Below, piece by piece: positions 1 to 6,993 of a stretch of 64,000 bases of DNA. Made by a program: the position numbers and the translations under genes. The stretch lies in the NCBI RefSeq assembly GCF_015350795.1, contig NZ_JADKSH010000002.1:248001-312000 (forward strand). Direction: 5' to 3'. This DNA is from Microbacterium sp. VKM Ac-2870. GTDB taxonomy: Bacteria; Actinomycetota; Actinomycetes; Actinomycetales; Microbacteriaceae. A model generated the notes under the pieces. That model was not told the origin of the DNA, did not search any database, and saw nothing but the letters and a program-made list of their open reading frames with translations. Each line of letters starts with the position of its first letter. Positions within the stretch are counted from its first letter, which is position 1.

Positions 1-1
1 C

Positions 2-1840
2 GGCGATCTCACGGTCGTGCGCCTCACCGGCGACAACGCCCTCGGCTGCTCGCCCGCCGCGTTCACCGCCGCGGGTGTCGTTCCGGACGGTAAGCAGCTC
101 GCCGTGGTCGACCGCGGGTCGTGCGCCCGCGTCGCGAAGGCCATCTACGGCCAGCAGGCCGGAGCCGCGGCCGTCGTGATGGTGAACAACACCGACGACC
201 TGCCGCCCTATGAAGGTCCCGTCACCTCCAACGCCGACACCGGCGAGCCCTTCGACCTGACCATCCCGTTCCTCGGGGTGCGTTCGTCGAGTGGCCCCGC
301 GTTCGCCGCCGGCGCCACCGCGAGCATGGTCGGCACGCAGATCGCCAACCCCGGCTTCCGCGGGTACGCCTCGTTCAGCTCCTCGGGCCCGCGCTCGGGC
401 GACAGCGCCATCAGCCCCGATGTCGCCGCCCCCGGTGTCTCGATCGCGTCGGCCGGTGTCGGGACGGGCAACGGCCCCTCGATCCTGTCGGGGACGTCGA
501 TGGCGGCTCCGCACGTCGCCGGTGTTGCCGCTCTGTCGGCCGAGGCGCACCCCTCGTGGACGGCTCCGCAGATCGCGGCATCCGTCGTATCGACCGCCGA
601 TCCGGACAAGGTGGCTGGCCAGAGCCTCACCCTCGGTGGTGTGGGTCTGGTCGACGCGGCGCAGGCCGTCGGCACCACCGTCACCGCGACGGGCGACGCA
701 TTCCGCACGGAGAGCGGCTGGGCGCGCGAGTCTGCGCTGAGCTTCGGCTTCCAGGAGTCGGCGCTCGGCTTCGGCGGGGTCAAGACGGTGACGATCCGCA
801 ACGACGGCCCGACGGCGGTGCGTTACGACGTCTCGACCGCCCCCTCGGCGCAGTCGCAGAAGGCACGCATCATCCTGTCGAACCGGACGGTCACCGTTCC
901 GGCCGGCGGCACGGCCAAGGTGCTCCTCATCGTCGCCGCGGCGGCGAAGGACGTGCCGAGCTCGGTAGGGGCGGCCGACCAGTTCGCGTTCTCGGAGATC
1001 TCGGGCGACATCGTGCTGAGCGCGGCCGACTCGACACTGCGGGTGCCCTACCTGCTGGTGCCGCGCGCCAACAGCACCGTGAAGGCCACGATGAACGGAC
1101 CCTGGTTCAGCGGTAAGCAGAAGGTCGCCGACGGCACCAAGAAGCTGACGCTGCGCAACCTCGCCGGCGCGCTGCCGGCCGGGGCCGACGTGTACACGTG
1201 GGGTCTGTCCGACCCGAAGGATGCCAGCAAGACGCTCGCCGACACCGGCTACGACATCCGTGCTGTGGGCGTGCAGTCATTCCCGGACGGCGACGACACC
1301 CTGATGGTGTTCGCGATGAACATGCACCAGCGGTGGTCGAACGCGGCCGCGAACGAGTACGACATCCTGATCGACACCGACCGCGACGGCCAGGCCGACT
1401 GGATCGTCATGTCGGCCGATTCGGGTGCCGTGCGCAACGGCGACACCAACGGGCTGTCGGAGGTGTTCATCGTCAACGCGAAGACGAAGGAGACTGCCGC
1501 GGCGGGGTTCCTCACCCAGGCGCCGACCGACAGCAGCACGCTGCTGATGCCGGTGCCCGCCAGCGCCCTCGGCATCACCGGGCCGTTCTCCTACACCGCC
1601 CAGACGCACGCTCCGAATGACGCGTCGGATGCGGTCGACGGGTGGGCGACGTACGACCCGGCCGCCCCGGCGATCAGCAACGGGCAGTTCGCCACCGTGC
1701 CCAAGCGCGGGTCGGCGAGCGTGGACGTCACCTTCAACGCGAAGCAGATCGAGGCGCAGAAGCCCCTCGGATCGATGGTCGTTGTTCTCGACAACCAGTC
1801 CGGTGCCGATGAGGCGCTGCTGGTCCCGCTGAAGAAGTAG
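2..1840 (+). CDS. Subtilisin-like serine protease (S8), 3' part, 5' cut by window edge
   Basis: This is the C-terminal 612 residues of a secreted S8 protease. The reading frame is open from base 2, so the start and the catalytic Asp and His lie outside the window. The visible order is a protease-associated (PA) domain insert (about nt 50-340, with the motif VDRGSCARVAKA), then the catalytic serine in GTSMAAPHVAG (Ser codon 497-499), then about 450 residues of Fn3-like beta-sandwich material. This resembles large actinobacterial extracellular proteases with a PA insert between His and Ser. It is probably a degradative exoenzyme. No sortase signal or membrane anchor is seen at the C-terminus, which ends in LKK. 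A strong palindromic terminator follows 8 nt after the stop. Confidence 0.9.
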   Translation, partial: GDLTVVRLTGDNALGCSPAAFTAAGVVPDGKQLAVVDRGSCARVAKAIYGQQAGAAAVVMVNNTDDLPPYEGPVTSNADTGEPFDLTIPFLGVRSSSGPAFAAGATASMVGTQIANPGFRGYASFSSSGPRSGDSAISPDVAAPGVSIASAGVGTGNGPSILSGTSMAAPHVAGVAALSAEAHPSWTAPQIAASVVSTADPDKVAGQSLTLGGVGLVDAAQAVGTTVTATGDAFRTESGWARESALSFGFQESALGFGGVKTVTIRNDGPTAVRYDVSTAPSAQSQKARIILSNRTVTVPAGGTAKVLLIVAAAAKDVPSSVGAADQFAFSEISGDIVLSAADSTLRVPYLLVPRANSTVKATMNGPWFSGKQKVADGTKKLTLRNLAGALPAGADVYTWGLSDPKDASKTLADTGYDIRAVGVQSFPDGDDTLMVFAMNMHQRWSNAAANEYDILIDTDRDGQADWIVMSADSGAVRNGDTNGLSEVFIVNAKTKETAAAGFLTQAPTDSSTLLMPVPASALGITGPFSYTAQTHAPNDASDAVDGWATYDPAAPAISNGQFATVPKRGSASVDVTFNAKQIEAQKPLGSMVVVLDNQSGADEALLVPLKK

Positions 1841-1847
1841 CCCGACG

Positions 1848-1887
1848 CGAAGAGGGGGTGGATGCCACGGCATCCACCCCCTCTTCG
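1848..1887. terminator. Bidirectional palindromic terminator between protease and lipoprotein genes
   Basis: Arms of 19 bp (1848-1866 and 1869-1887) pair perfectly around a 2-nt centre. They contain the GGATGCC/GGCATCC pair and an AGAGGGGGTGG stretch. It sits between convergent genes, so it can serve both. Its 16-bp arm core is identical to that of the terminator after sucD at 27332-27369. Confidence 0.8.
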
Positions 1888-1899
1888 TGCGTGGCGTGA

Positions 1900-2313
1900 T
1901 CAGCCGCCGCAGAGCTTGGCTTCGGCGCCCTGGCCGAAGCGATAGTCATAGTTCTTGCCGTCGACCGAGACCACGACGCGCATGCCGTCGATCTGGGCCT
2001 GCGTGTACGACTGGCCGGGTGCGGCGCAGCCGAGCGAGCCGTCGTTGAAGGTCACCGCCTCGGACGAGACCAGTTCGGGTGTGCCCGTCACGCCGCGCGC
2101 GGCGAGGTCGGCGACCAGCGCATCCCACCGGCTCTGCGGCACGGTGACCGCCGGACCAGACGGGGCGATCGGGCCCGGCGTCGTGGTCTGCAGCGGAGGT
2201 CGGCTCGATTCGGATGCCGAGGGGCCAGCGGCCGGACCGGCGCCGCCGGTGCTGCACGAGGTGAGGGCGAGCGTCGCCAGGGCGAACGCGGCCAGGATCG
2301 GGGTTCTACGCAT
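1900..2313 (-). CDS. Small secreted lipoprotein of unknown function
   Basis: A 137-residue protein with a clear lipoprotein signal: MRRTPI, a hydrophobic stretch, then the lipobox LTSC with Cys20 as the lipidation site. A Ser/Pro/Ala-rich linker follows. The compact C-terminal half (from about residue 58) holds two cysteines, one in LGCAAPG and one near the very C-terminus, which could form a disulfide. The SD sequence gaggagg lies just before the ATG. I do not recognise a named family; similar small lipoproteins are common in Microbacteriaceae. The tRNA-like element at 2413-2484 lies about 100 nt upstream on the same strand and may be in its leader. Confidence 0.75.
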   Translation of the reverse strand: MRRTPILAAFALATLALTSCSTGGAGPAAGPSASESSRPPLQTTTPGPIAPSGPAVTVPQSRWDALVADLAARGVTGTPELVSSEAVTFNDGSLGCAAPGQSYTQAQIDGMRVVVSVDGKNYDYRFGQGAEAKLCGG

Positions 2314-2412
2314 GGGAGCCTCCTCGCGCCGACGGATGCGGATGCCGGATGTGCCGAGAGTAGGACGTGCACCTGCGAAAGCGCGGGGAGGACGGGAGCG
2401 GTTCGACGTCGA

Positions 2413-2484
2413 CGCGACGGCGGGAGTCGAACCCGCAACGCACCCGGGTATGAACCGGTGCCCGGGACCGCCCGGATCGCCGCG
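2413..2484 (-). ncRNA. tRNA-like sequence, apparent CAT anticodon, non-canonical
   Basis: On the minus strand 72 nt fold as a cloverleaf. There is a 7-bp acceptor (cgcggcg/cgtcgcg, one G-T pair), a short D-arm with GG in its loop, an anticodon loop ttcatac giving CAT, and a perfect 5-bp T-stem with the canonical T-loop ttcgact. Odd points: the base at position 8 is not T, the D-loop is short, the anticodon stem has only four good pairs, the variable loop is one base long, and CCA is not encoded. A perfect 6-bp hairpin (gatgtc/gacatc, 2484-2504) abuts its 5' end. It may be a divergent or decayed tRNA, or a tRNA-like leader structure. The surrounding gene-free stretch 2314-2632 holds nothing else I can support. 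Confidence 0.35.
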
Positions 2485-2632
2485 ATGTCCTGTCCGTTGA
2501 CATCCTCCAGAGGAGTTCTCGGTGACGGGGACGAGCCCACGCTAACCCGCCGACGCAGGAGCTCCTAGGGGTGTGTCCTGCGGTTTCGTTATGTGTCCGT
2601 GTGTGACTGCGGTGGGCGCGGTATCCGCCGAC

Positions 2633-3031
2633 TCACAGGGTGCGGTCGAACGCGCCCTGGCGCGTCGACACGATGTCCTTGCCGAGCGGCATGAGCGAGA
2701 TGGGGATCATCTTGAAGTCGGCGATCGCCATCGGGATGCCGATGATCGTGATGCACAGTGCGATGCCGCTGAAGAGGTGGCCGAGGGCCAGCCACCAGCC
2801 GGCCAGAATCAGCCACACGACATTGCCGAGGAACGAGCCGACGCCGGCGGTCGGCTTCGGGACGATCGTGCGCCCGAACGGCCAGATCACGTAGCCCGCG
2901 GTGCGAAACGACGCGATCGCCCACGGAATGGTGATGATCGGGATACACAACAGCACGCCCGCGACCACGTAGCCGACGAAGAGCCAGAAGCCCGCGAAGA
3001 TGATCCAGATGATGTTGAGGATCGTGCGCAT
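2633..3031 (-). CDS. yccF: YccF family inner-membrane protein
   Basis: A 132-residue integral membrane protein built of two YccF (DUF307) repeats. Each has the pattern G..L..I.I.TIPWAIA or G.ALCITIIGIPMAIA followed by a short soluble part with PFG or PLG. The length matches the family. The biochemical role is unknown. The start has no SD, but a CAGAAT hexamer lies 6 nt upstream (3038-3043), which fits a leaderless transcript. It is transcribed in the same direction as the PspC pair upstream. Confidence 0.85.
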   Translation of the reverse strand: MRTILNIIWIIFAGFWLFVGYVVAGVLLCIPIITIPWAIASFRTAGYVIWPFGRTIVPKPTAGVGSFLGNVVWLILAGWWLALGHLFSGIALCITIIGIPMAIADFKMIPISLMPLGKDIVSTRQGAFDRTL

Positions 3032-3057
3032 GCGTCCATTCTGACGCGTGCGAGCCG

Positions 3058-3381
3058 CTACTTCCTACCGCGGGCCGCAGCGCGCTGGCCGCGGCGCAGG
3101 AGCCCCACGAGCCCGGTGATCAGTGCGAGCGCGCCGAGCGTCATCAGGGCGGCGGCGACCACTGTCGACACCGTCAGCTGCGGGACGACCGTCGCGAGGT
3201 CGTCCAGGCGCGTCGGTCCCCAGGTCACGGCGAGCCCGGTTGCCGCGACGGCCGCCAGCACGAAGCCCCACACGATGCCGGCCCAGCGGATGCGCGGATG
3301 CGGCGGCGATTCGGGCGCTGTGCTCTCTTCGGCAGTGGGGGATGGTGGGAACATCTCGGCCGTGGTGTCGACGTCGTTCAT
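3058..3381 (-). CDS. Small membrane protein coupled to the PspC protein
   Basis: A 107-residue protein with an acidic, Pro-rich N-terminal 30 residues, then two membrane segments (about 31-52 and 65-92) and a basic tail RRGQRAAARGRK. Its ATG overlaps the stop of the upstream PspC gene in an ATGA arrangement, so the two are translationally coupled. No family is recognised. By position it is probably an accessory to the PspC/envelope-stress module. Confidence 0.75.
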   Translation of the reverse strand: MNDVDTTAEMFPPSPTAEESTAPESPPHPRIRWAGIVWGFVLAAVAATGLAVTWGPTRLDDLATVVPQLTVSTVVAAALMTLGALALITGLVGLLRRGQRAAARGRK

Positions 3382-4964
3382 CGGGATCCTCCGGTGGTGG
3401 GGGTGAGCACAGGTTGCATCAGGGAGATGAATCCGCTGTCTTGTTCGATGACGATCCGGTGGTGTGTGCGGGCGTCGGGGTCGCCGAATGCGGCCGTGTA
3501 GCGGATGCGGCCGTCCGGGAGCCGAGCCGATGTGACTCCCTCGATGTCGTCGAGCCGGGAGGAGGAGTAGTCGCCCCTCCCGTCGACGCTGACCCCATTG
3601 ACGGCGGCATCACGGGTCGTGATCTCGACGTCGATTCGCGGGGCGTTGTCGAAAGGCTCGGACAGGACCTGTGTGGTCCCCGACTTCTTTTGAACGAAGG
3701 TGGCGCCGTCGACACCGGTGTTCTGGGCGCTGATGACGAGGTCGCCCCACGTCTGCACGAACGGGTCGGATGCCGATGCGCCGGGTTGGGACGTGTCACC
3801 CGCCGCGAGCCAATAGCTGCCGATGTGGAGCGTCTGAACGACCGGCACTGCCGAGGCCACGCCGGCTGCACACAGCGTCATGACCGTGGCGAAGGCGAGG
3901 AAGCCGCTGCGGCGCCGCAGCACGCCACCCACGACCATCGACAGTCCGAGCACGAGGGCCGCCATGAACAGGCCGCGCGCCGCCGCGAGGGCGTCGTGCT
4001 GCGAGAGCGCGGTAGCCGTCCCCGCGATGAGCGCGATGCCGATGACGACGGCGACATAGGCGAGCGGCGTCCGCGGCCTCGTCAGCCGGCGGATGCGGCG
4101 GCGCTCTGCGGCGTCCGCGGCGAACGCGGCGGCACGCTCCTGACGCTCGCGGCGGGCCTGTTCGCGGACCGCTCGACCGGCATCCTGCTGCTGGCGGCGC
4201 CACGCCTCGTCCTGCACCTTCCACGCCGCATGCTGCTCGCGCCAGGCGGCGTAGGCGTCGTCGTCGGGGGAGAGGGCAGGGGCGGATGCCGCGAAGCCGG
4301 CGGCACCCGTCCCCTGCGGGTCCGCGGCGGCGACCGGACCCGAACCGGTCGCGGCGGCGGACGTGTCCGGGGACTCGACGTCAGCGGAAGCCATCGGCTG
4401 CGTCGTCGGTACCCCGGGGTCGGCGGAGCGCGCGGTGTGCCGCGCCGCGCGCAGAATGATGAAAAGGAGGATCGCGGCGATCACGAGCCCGACGCCCACC
4501 AACAGCGCCGACAGCGCCGACCAGCCGCCCAGGCCTGGGCTCAGCATCCATCTGGGGATGCCGCCCACGAACACCAGCCCCGGGCCGAGTGGGATGAGCC
4601 CGAGCAGCAAGAGGCCGACGATGCCGACCTGCGCGGGTTCGAACTGGCGTCGCAGAGCGTCCTGCAGCGGCATCCGACCGTCCACATCGGGCAGGACGGC
4701 CCAGGCGAGCGCGTAGAGGAAGACGACGGGGAAACCGAACAGGCCGACGACGACGAGGATCCCGCGCACGATCAACGGATCGATGCGCAGTCGCGCCGCG
4801 ATGCCGGCGGCCACACCACCGATCCAGCCGTCGCTGCGCAGGAGACCGAGCCCGGCCGTCCAGGAGAAGAAGCGATCGTCGGCGCCCCGGCCGGTGGCAT
4901 CGGACCGCAGGGGCTCGTCCGATGCGGAGGTGGGGTGCGGCGGCTCCAGGTGCGGGGTGGTCAT
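3378..4964 (-). CDS. PspC-domain multi-pass membrane protein
   Basis: A 528-residue protein with an N-terminal PspC domain at about residues 35-95 (RSDGWIGGVAAGIAARL, then the membrane stretch ending in AWAVLPD). Several further membrane segments follow. In the middle there is a charged, Arg/Gln-rich region (about 235-295) that could be a coiled coil, and the C-terminal part looks like a soluble beta domain. PspC domains act in envelope-stress sensing. The gene is divergent from a PspC-fused histidine kinase and shares its 116-nt intergenic region. No SD is seen; CAGGAT at 4971-4976 is 6 nt from the ATG, as in other apparently leaderless genes here. Confidence 0.85.
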   Translation of the reverse strand: MTTPHLEPPHPTSASDEPLRSDATGRGADDRFFSWTAGLGLLRSDGWIGGVAAGIAARLRIDPLIVRGILVVVGLFGFPVVFLYALAWAVLPDVDGRMPLQDALRRQFEPAQVGIVGLLLLGLIPLGPGLVFVGGIPRWMLSPGLGGWSALSALLVGVGLVIAAILLFIILRAARHTARSADPGVPTTQPMASADVESPDTSAAATGSGPVAAADPQGTGAAGFAASAPALSPDDDAYAAWREQHAAWKVQDEAWRRQQQDAGRAVREQARRERQERAAAFAADAAERRRIRRLTRPRTPLAYVAVVIGIALIAGTATALSQHDALAAARGLFMAALVLGLSMVVGGVLRRRSGFLAFATVMTLCAAGVASAVPVVQTLHIGSYWLAAGDTSQPGASASDPFVQTWGDLVISAQNTGVDGATFVQKKSGTTQVLSEPFDNAPRIDVEITTRDAAVNGVSVDGRGDYSSSRLDDIEGVTSARLPDGRIRYTAAFGDPDARTHHRIVIEQDSGFISLMQPVLTPTTGGSR

Positions 4965-5080
4965 GCAACGATCCTGTCTTCTCGGGCGAACGGGCCACTA
5001 TGGGGGGAACCCCTGACGCGACCCTGATTTGCGTTCTCGCGACGAGGGCAGCGGCCGGGGTGAGTGGTTTGATGGGCCGT

Positions 5081-6295
5081 ATGACGACCTCCGCGTTTCC
5101 GGACGCCGCGCGCCCCGAGCGCGCCCCGCGCCCCGCGCCGCCGCCGAGGCCGCCGCTCGTCCGTCCCCGCGAGTGCCTCGTCACCGGGGTCGCAGAGGGT
5201 CTCTCCCGCCACCTCGGTGCGCCGGTGACAGCGGTGCGCGCCCTGTTCGTCGTGCTGGCGCTGACCGGCGGCGCCGGCATCCTCTTCTACGCCTGGTGTT
5301 GGGCATTCACACCGCGCCAGTCCGGCGACGAACCGGCGACGAGCGCTGCGCCGGTCGCCTGGACCCTCACGGCGTTCGCCGCCGTCGCGCTTGTGCCTCT
5401 CACCGTCCTCGCTGCCGGCGACGGACGGCGATTCACGCCGGCGCTCGTCGGGCTGGTCCTCGCCGTGACAGCGGTCGCGGTCGCCGCGGGCGTCTGGGCA
5501 GCGCTCATCGATCGACGCGATCCGGCCCGAGGGCCTCGGCACGCGATGGCCGTGCGCACCGCTGGTGCCATCCTCATCGTCGCGGCGCTGGCGCTGACCC
5601 TTCTCGCTGCGCGAGACGGGGGCGTTGCGGACGTGCTCGTGGTCATTGTCCCCCTCGTCGGCCTCGCCGCGCTGGCCTCGACGAACCTCGTCGAGAAGTG
5701 GCGCGAACTGTCGGGTGAGCGCGACAAGCGCATCCGCGAAGAGCAGCGCTCCGAGATGGCGGCCCATCTGCATGACTCGGTGCTGCAGACACTCGCGCTC
5801 ATCCAGAACCGCGGTGGAGCCTCGAGCGACGTCGCGCGCCTCGCACGCGCGCAGGAGCGCGAGCTGCGTGCGTGGCTCTACGACGGCGACCAGCCCGCCG
5901 ACAGCGACCTGCCCACCGATCTGCGCGACTACGCCGCCGCGCTCGAACTCGACTACCCGGTGCGTATCGACGTCGTGGCGGCGGGCGCCTCGACCGAACG
6001 CGCGAGCGGCGAAATCGCGGCCGCCGCGCGCGAGGCGATGCTCAACGCGGCCCGGCACGCCGGCGGCGAGGTCTCGGTGTACATCGAGGGCGGGGTCGAC
6101 GGCGTCGATGTCTTCGTGCGAGACCGCGGCCCCGGCTTCGACCTCGCGCACGTGCCCAGCGACCGACTCGGCGTGCGACAGTCGATCATCGGCCGCCTCC
6201 GCCGGCTCGGCGGCGCCGCCACGGTGAGCTCCGGTTCAGGCGGCACCGAAGTGCACCTGCGGTCGGCGCGGGAGGAGGTGGGCGGTCGTGGCTGA
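5081..6295 (+). CDS. PspC-fused sensor histidine kinase (NarL/DesK class)
   Basis: A 404-residue membrane kinase. Residues about 25-80 form a PspC domain (RPRECLVTGVAEGLSRHLGA), followed by several membrane helices. The dimerisation box is EMAAHLHDSVLQTL with the phospho-accepting His at about residue 231. A HATPase_c domain follows, with N-box AAREAMLNAARHAG and G-box DRGPGFD. The ATG at 5081 is chosen because it gives the N-terminus MTTSAFPD; longer in-frame starts overlap the divergent gene. It overlaps the response regulator gene by 8 bp. The likely role is cell-envelope stress signalling together with the divergent PspC protein. Confidence 0.9.
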   Translation: MTTSAFPDAARPERAPRPAPPPRPPLVRPRECLVTGVAEGLSRHLGAPVTAVRALFVVLALTGGAGILFYAWCWAFTPRQSGDEPATSAAPVAWTLTAFAAVALVPLTVLAAGDGRRFTPALVGLVLAVTAVAVAAGVWAALIDRRDPARGPRHAMAVRTAGAILIVAALALTLLAARDGGVADVLVVIVPLVGLAALASTNLVEKWRELSGERDKRIREEQRSEMAAHLHDSVLQTLALIQNRGGASSDVARLARAQERELRAWLYDGDQPADSDLPTDLRDYAAALELDYPVRIDVVAAGASTERASGEIAAAAREAMLNAARHAGGEVSVYIEGGVDGVDVFVRDRGPGFDLAHVPSDRLGVRQSIIGRLRRLGGAATVSSGSGGTEVHLRSAREEVGGRG

Positions 6296-6956
6296 CAGCA
6301 TCCGCGTCGTCATCGTCGACGACCATTCGATCTTCCGCTCGGGTCTGCGCAGCGACCTCGACGACACCGTGACCGTTGTCGGCGAGGCCGCCGACGTGCC
6401 GAGCGCGATCGCGATCGTCGCCGACACACGCCCCGACGTCGTGCTGCTCGACGTGCACCTGCCCGGTGGCAGCGACGGCAGCGGCACCGATGCGACCGGT
6501 GGCGAGGAGGTCATCCGCGCCTCGTCCACGGTGCCCACTCGTTTTCTGGCTCTGAGTGTGTCGGATGCCGCGGAGGACGTCGTCCGCGTGATCCGCGCCG
6601 GCGCCCGTGGCTACATCACGAAGGGGTCGTCGGGGGTCGAGGTGAGCCGCGCGGCGCAGGCGGTGGCCGGCGGCGACGCGGTGTTCTCGCCGCGGCTCGC
6701 GGGCTTCGTGCTCGACGCCTTCGGGGCGGTGTCGGGGGAGACGGCCGCCGTCGATGACGAACTCGACCGGCTGTCCACGCGCGAGCAGGAGGTCATGCGC
6801 CTCATTGCGCGTGGCTATGCCTACAAGGAGGTGGCCGCGGCGCTGTTCATCTCCATCAAGACCGTCGAGACCCACGTGTCCGCCGTGCTGCGCAAGCTGC
6901 AGCTCTCGTCGCGGCACGAACTGACGGCGTGGGCCTCGGAGCGTCGGCTGCTCTGA
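6288..6956 (+). CDS. LuxR/NarL-family response regulator
   Basis: A 222-residue response regulator starting at GTG, with SD ggaggagg at 6271-6278 inside the kinase gene. The receiver domain has acidic residues Asp11/Asp12 and the phospho-acceptor Asp55 in VVLLDVHLPG. The output is a LuxR-type helix-turn-helix at about residues 155-215 (LSTREQEVMRLIARG, then SIKTVETHVSAVLRKL). It is the partner of the overlapping PspC-kinase. Its targets probably include the divergent PspC gene, but that is inference. Confidence 0.92.
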   Translation: MADSIRVVIVDDHSIFRSGLRSDLDDTVTVVGEAADVPSAIAIVADTRPDVVLLDVHLPGGSDGSGTDATGGEEVIRASSTVPTRFLALSVSDAAEDVVRVIRAGARGYITKGSSGVEVSRAAQAVAGGDAVFSPRLAGFVLDAFGAVSGETAAVDDELDRLSTREQEVMRLIARGYAYKEVAAALFISIKTVETHVSAVLRKLQLSSRHELTAWASERRLL

Positions 6957-6978
6957 GCGGGATGTCGGAGGCGCGACC

Positions 6979-6984
6979 TAGACT
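6979..6984 (+). promoter_or_regulatory. -10 hexamer TAGACT of pcrA
   Basis: TAGACT lies 9 nt before the pcrA ATG with no SD in between, so transcription would begin at or next to the start codon. Confidence 0.5.
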
Positions 6985-6993
6985 TGACGGGTT

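Noticed and set aside
2413..2504. selC (tRNA-Sec) as the identity of the tRNA-like sequence
   Set aside because: TCA can be read in the loop, but only by shifting the anticodon out of register, and the long acceptor and variable arms of tRNA-Sec are absent. No selenoprotein genes are seen.
3123..5027. A 634-codon open frame on the plus strand opposite the PspC gene
   Set aside because: Arg/Gly/Asp-rich shadow of the real minus-strand gene, with no RBS or domain.
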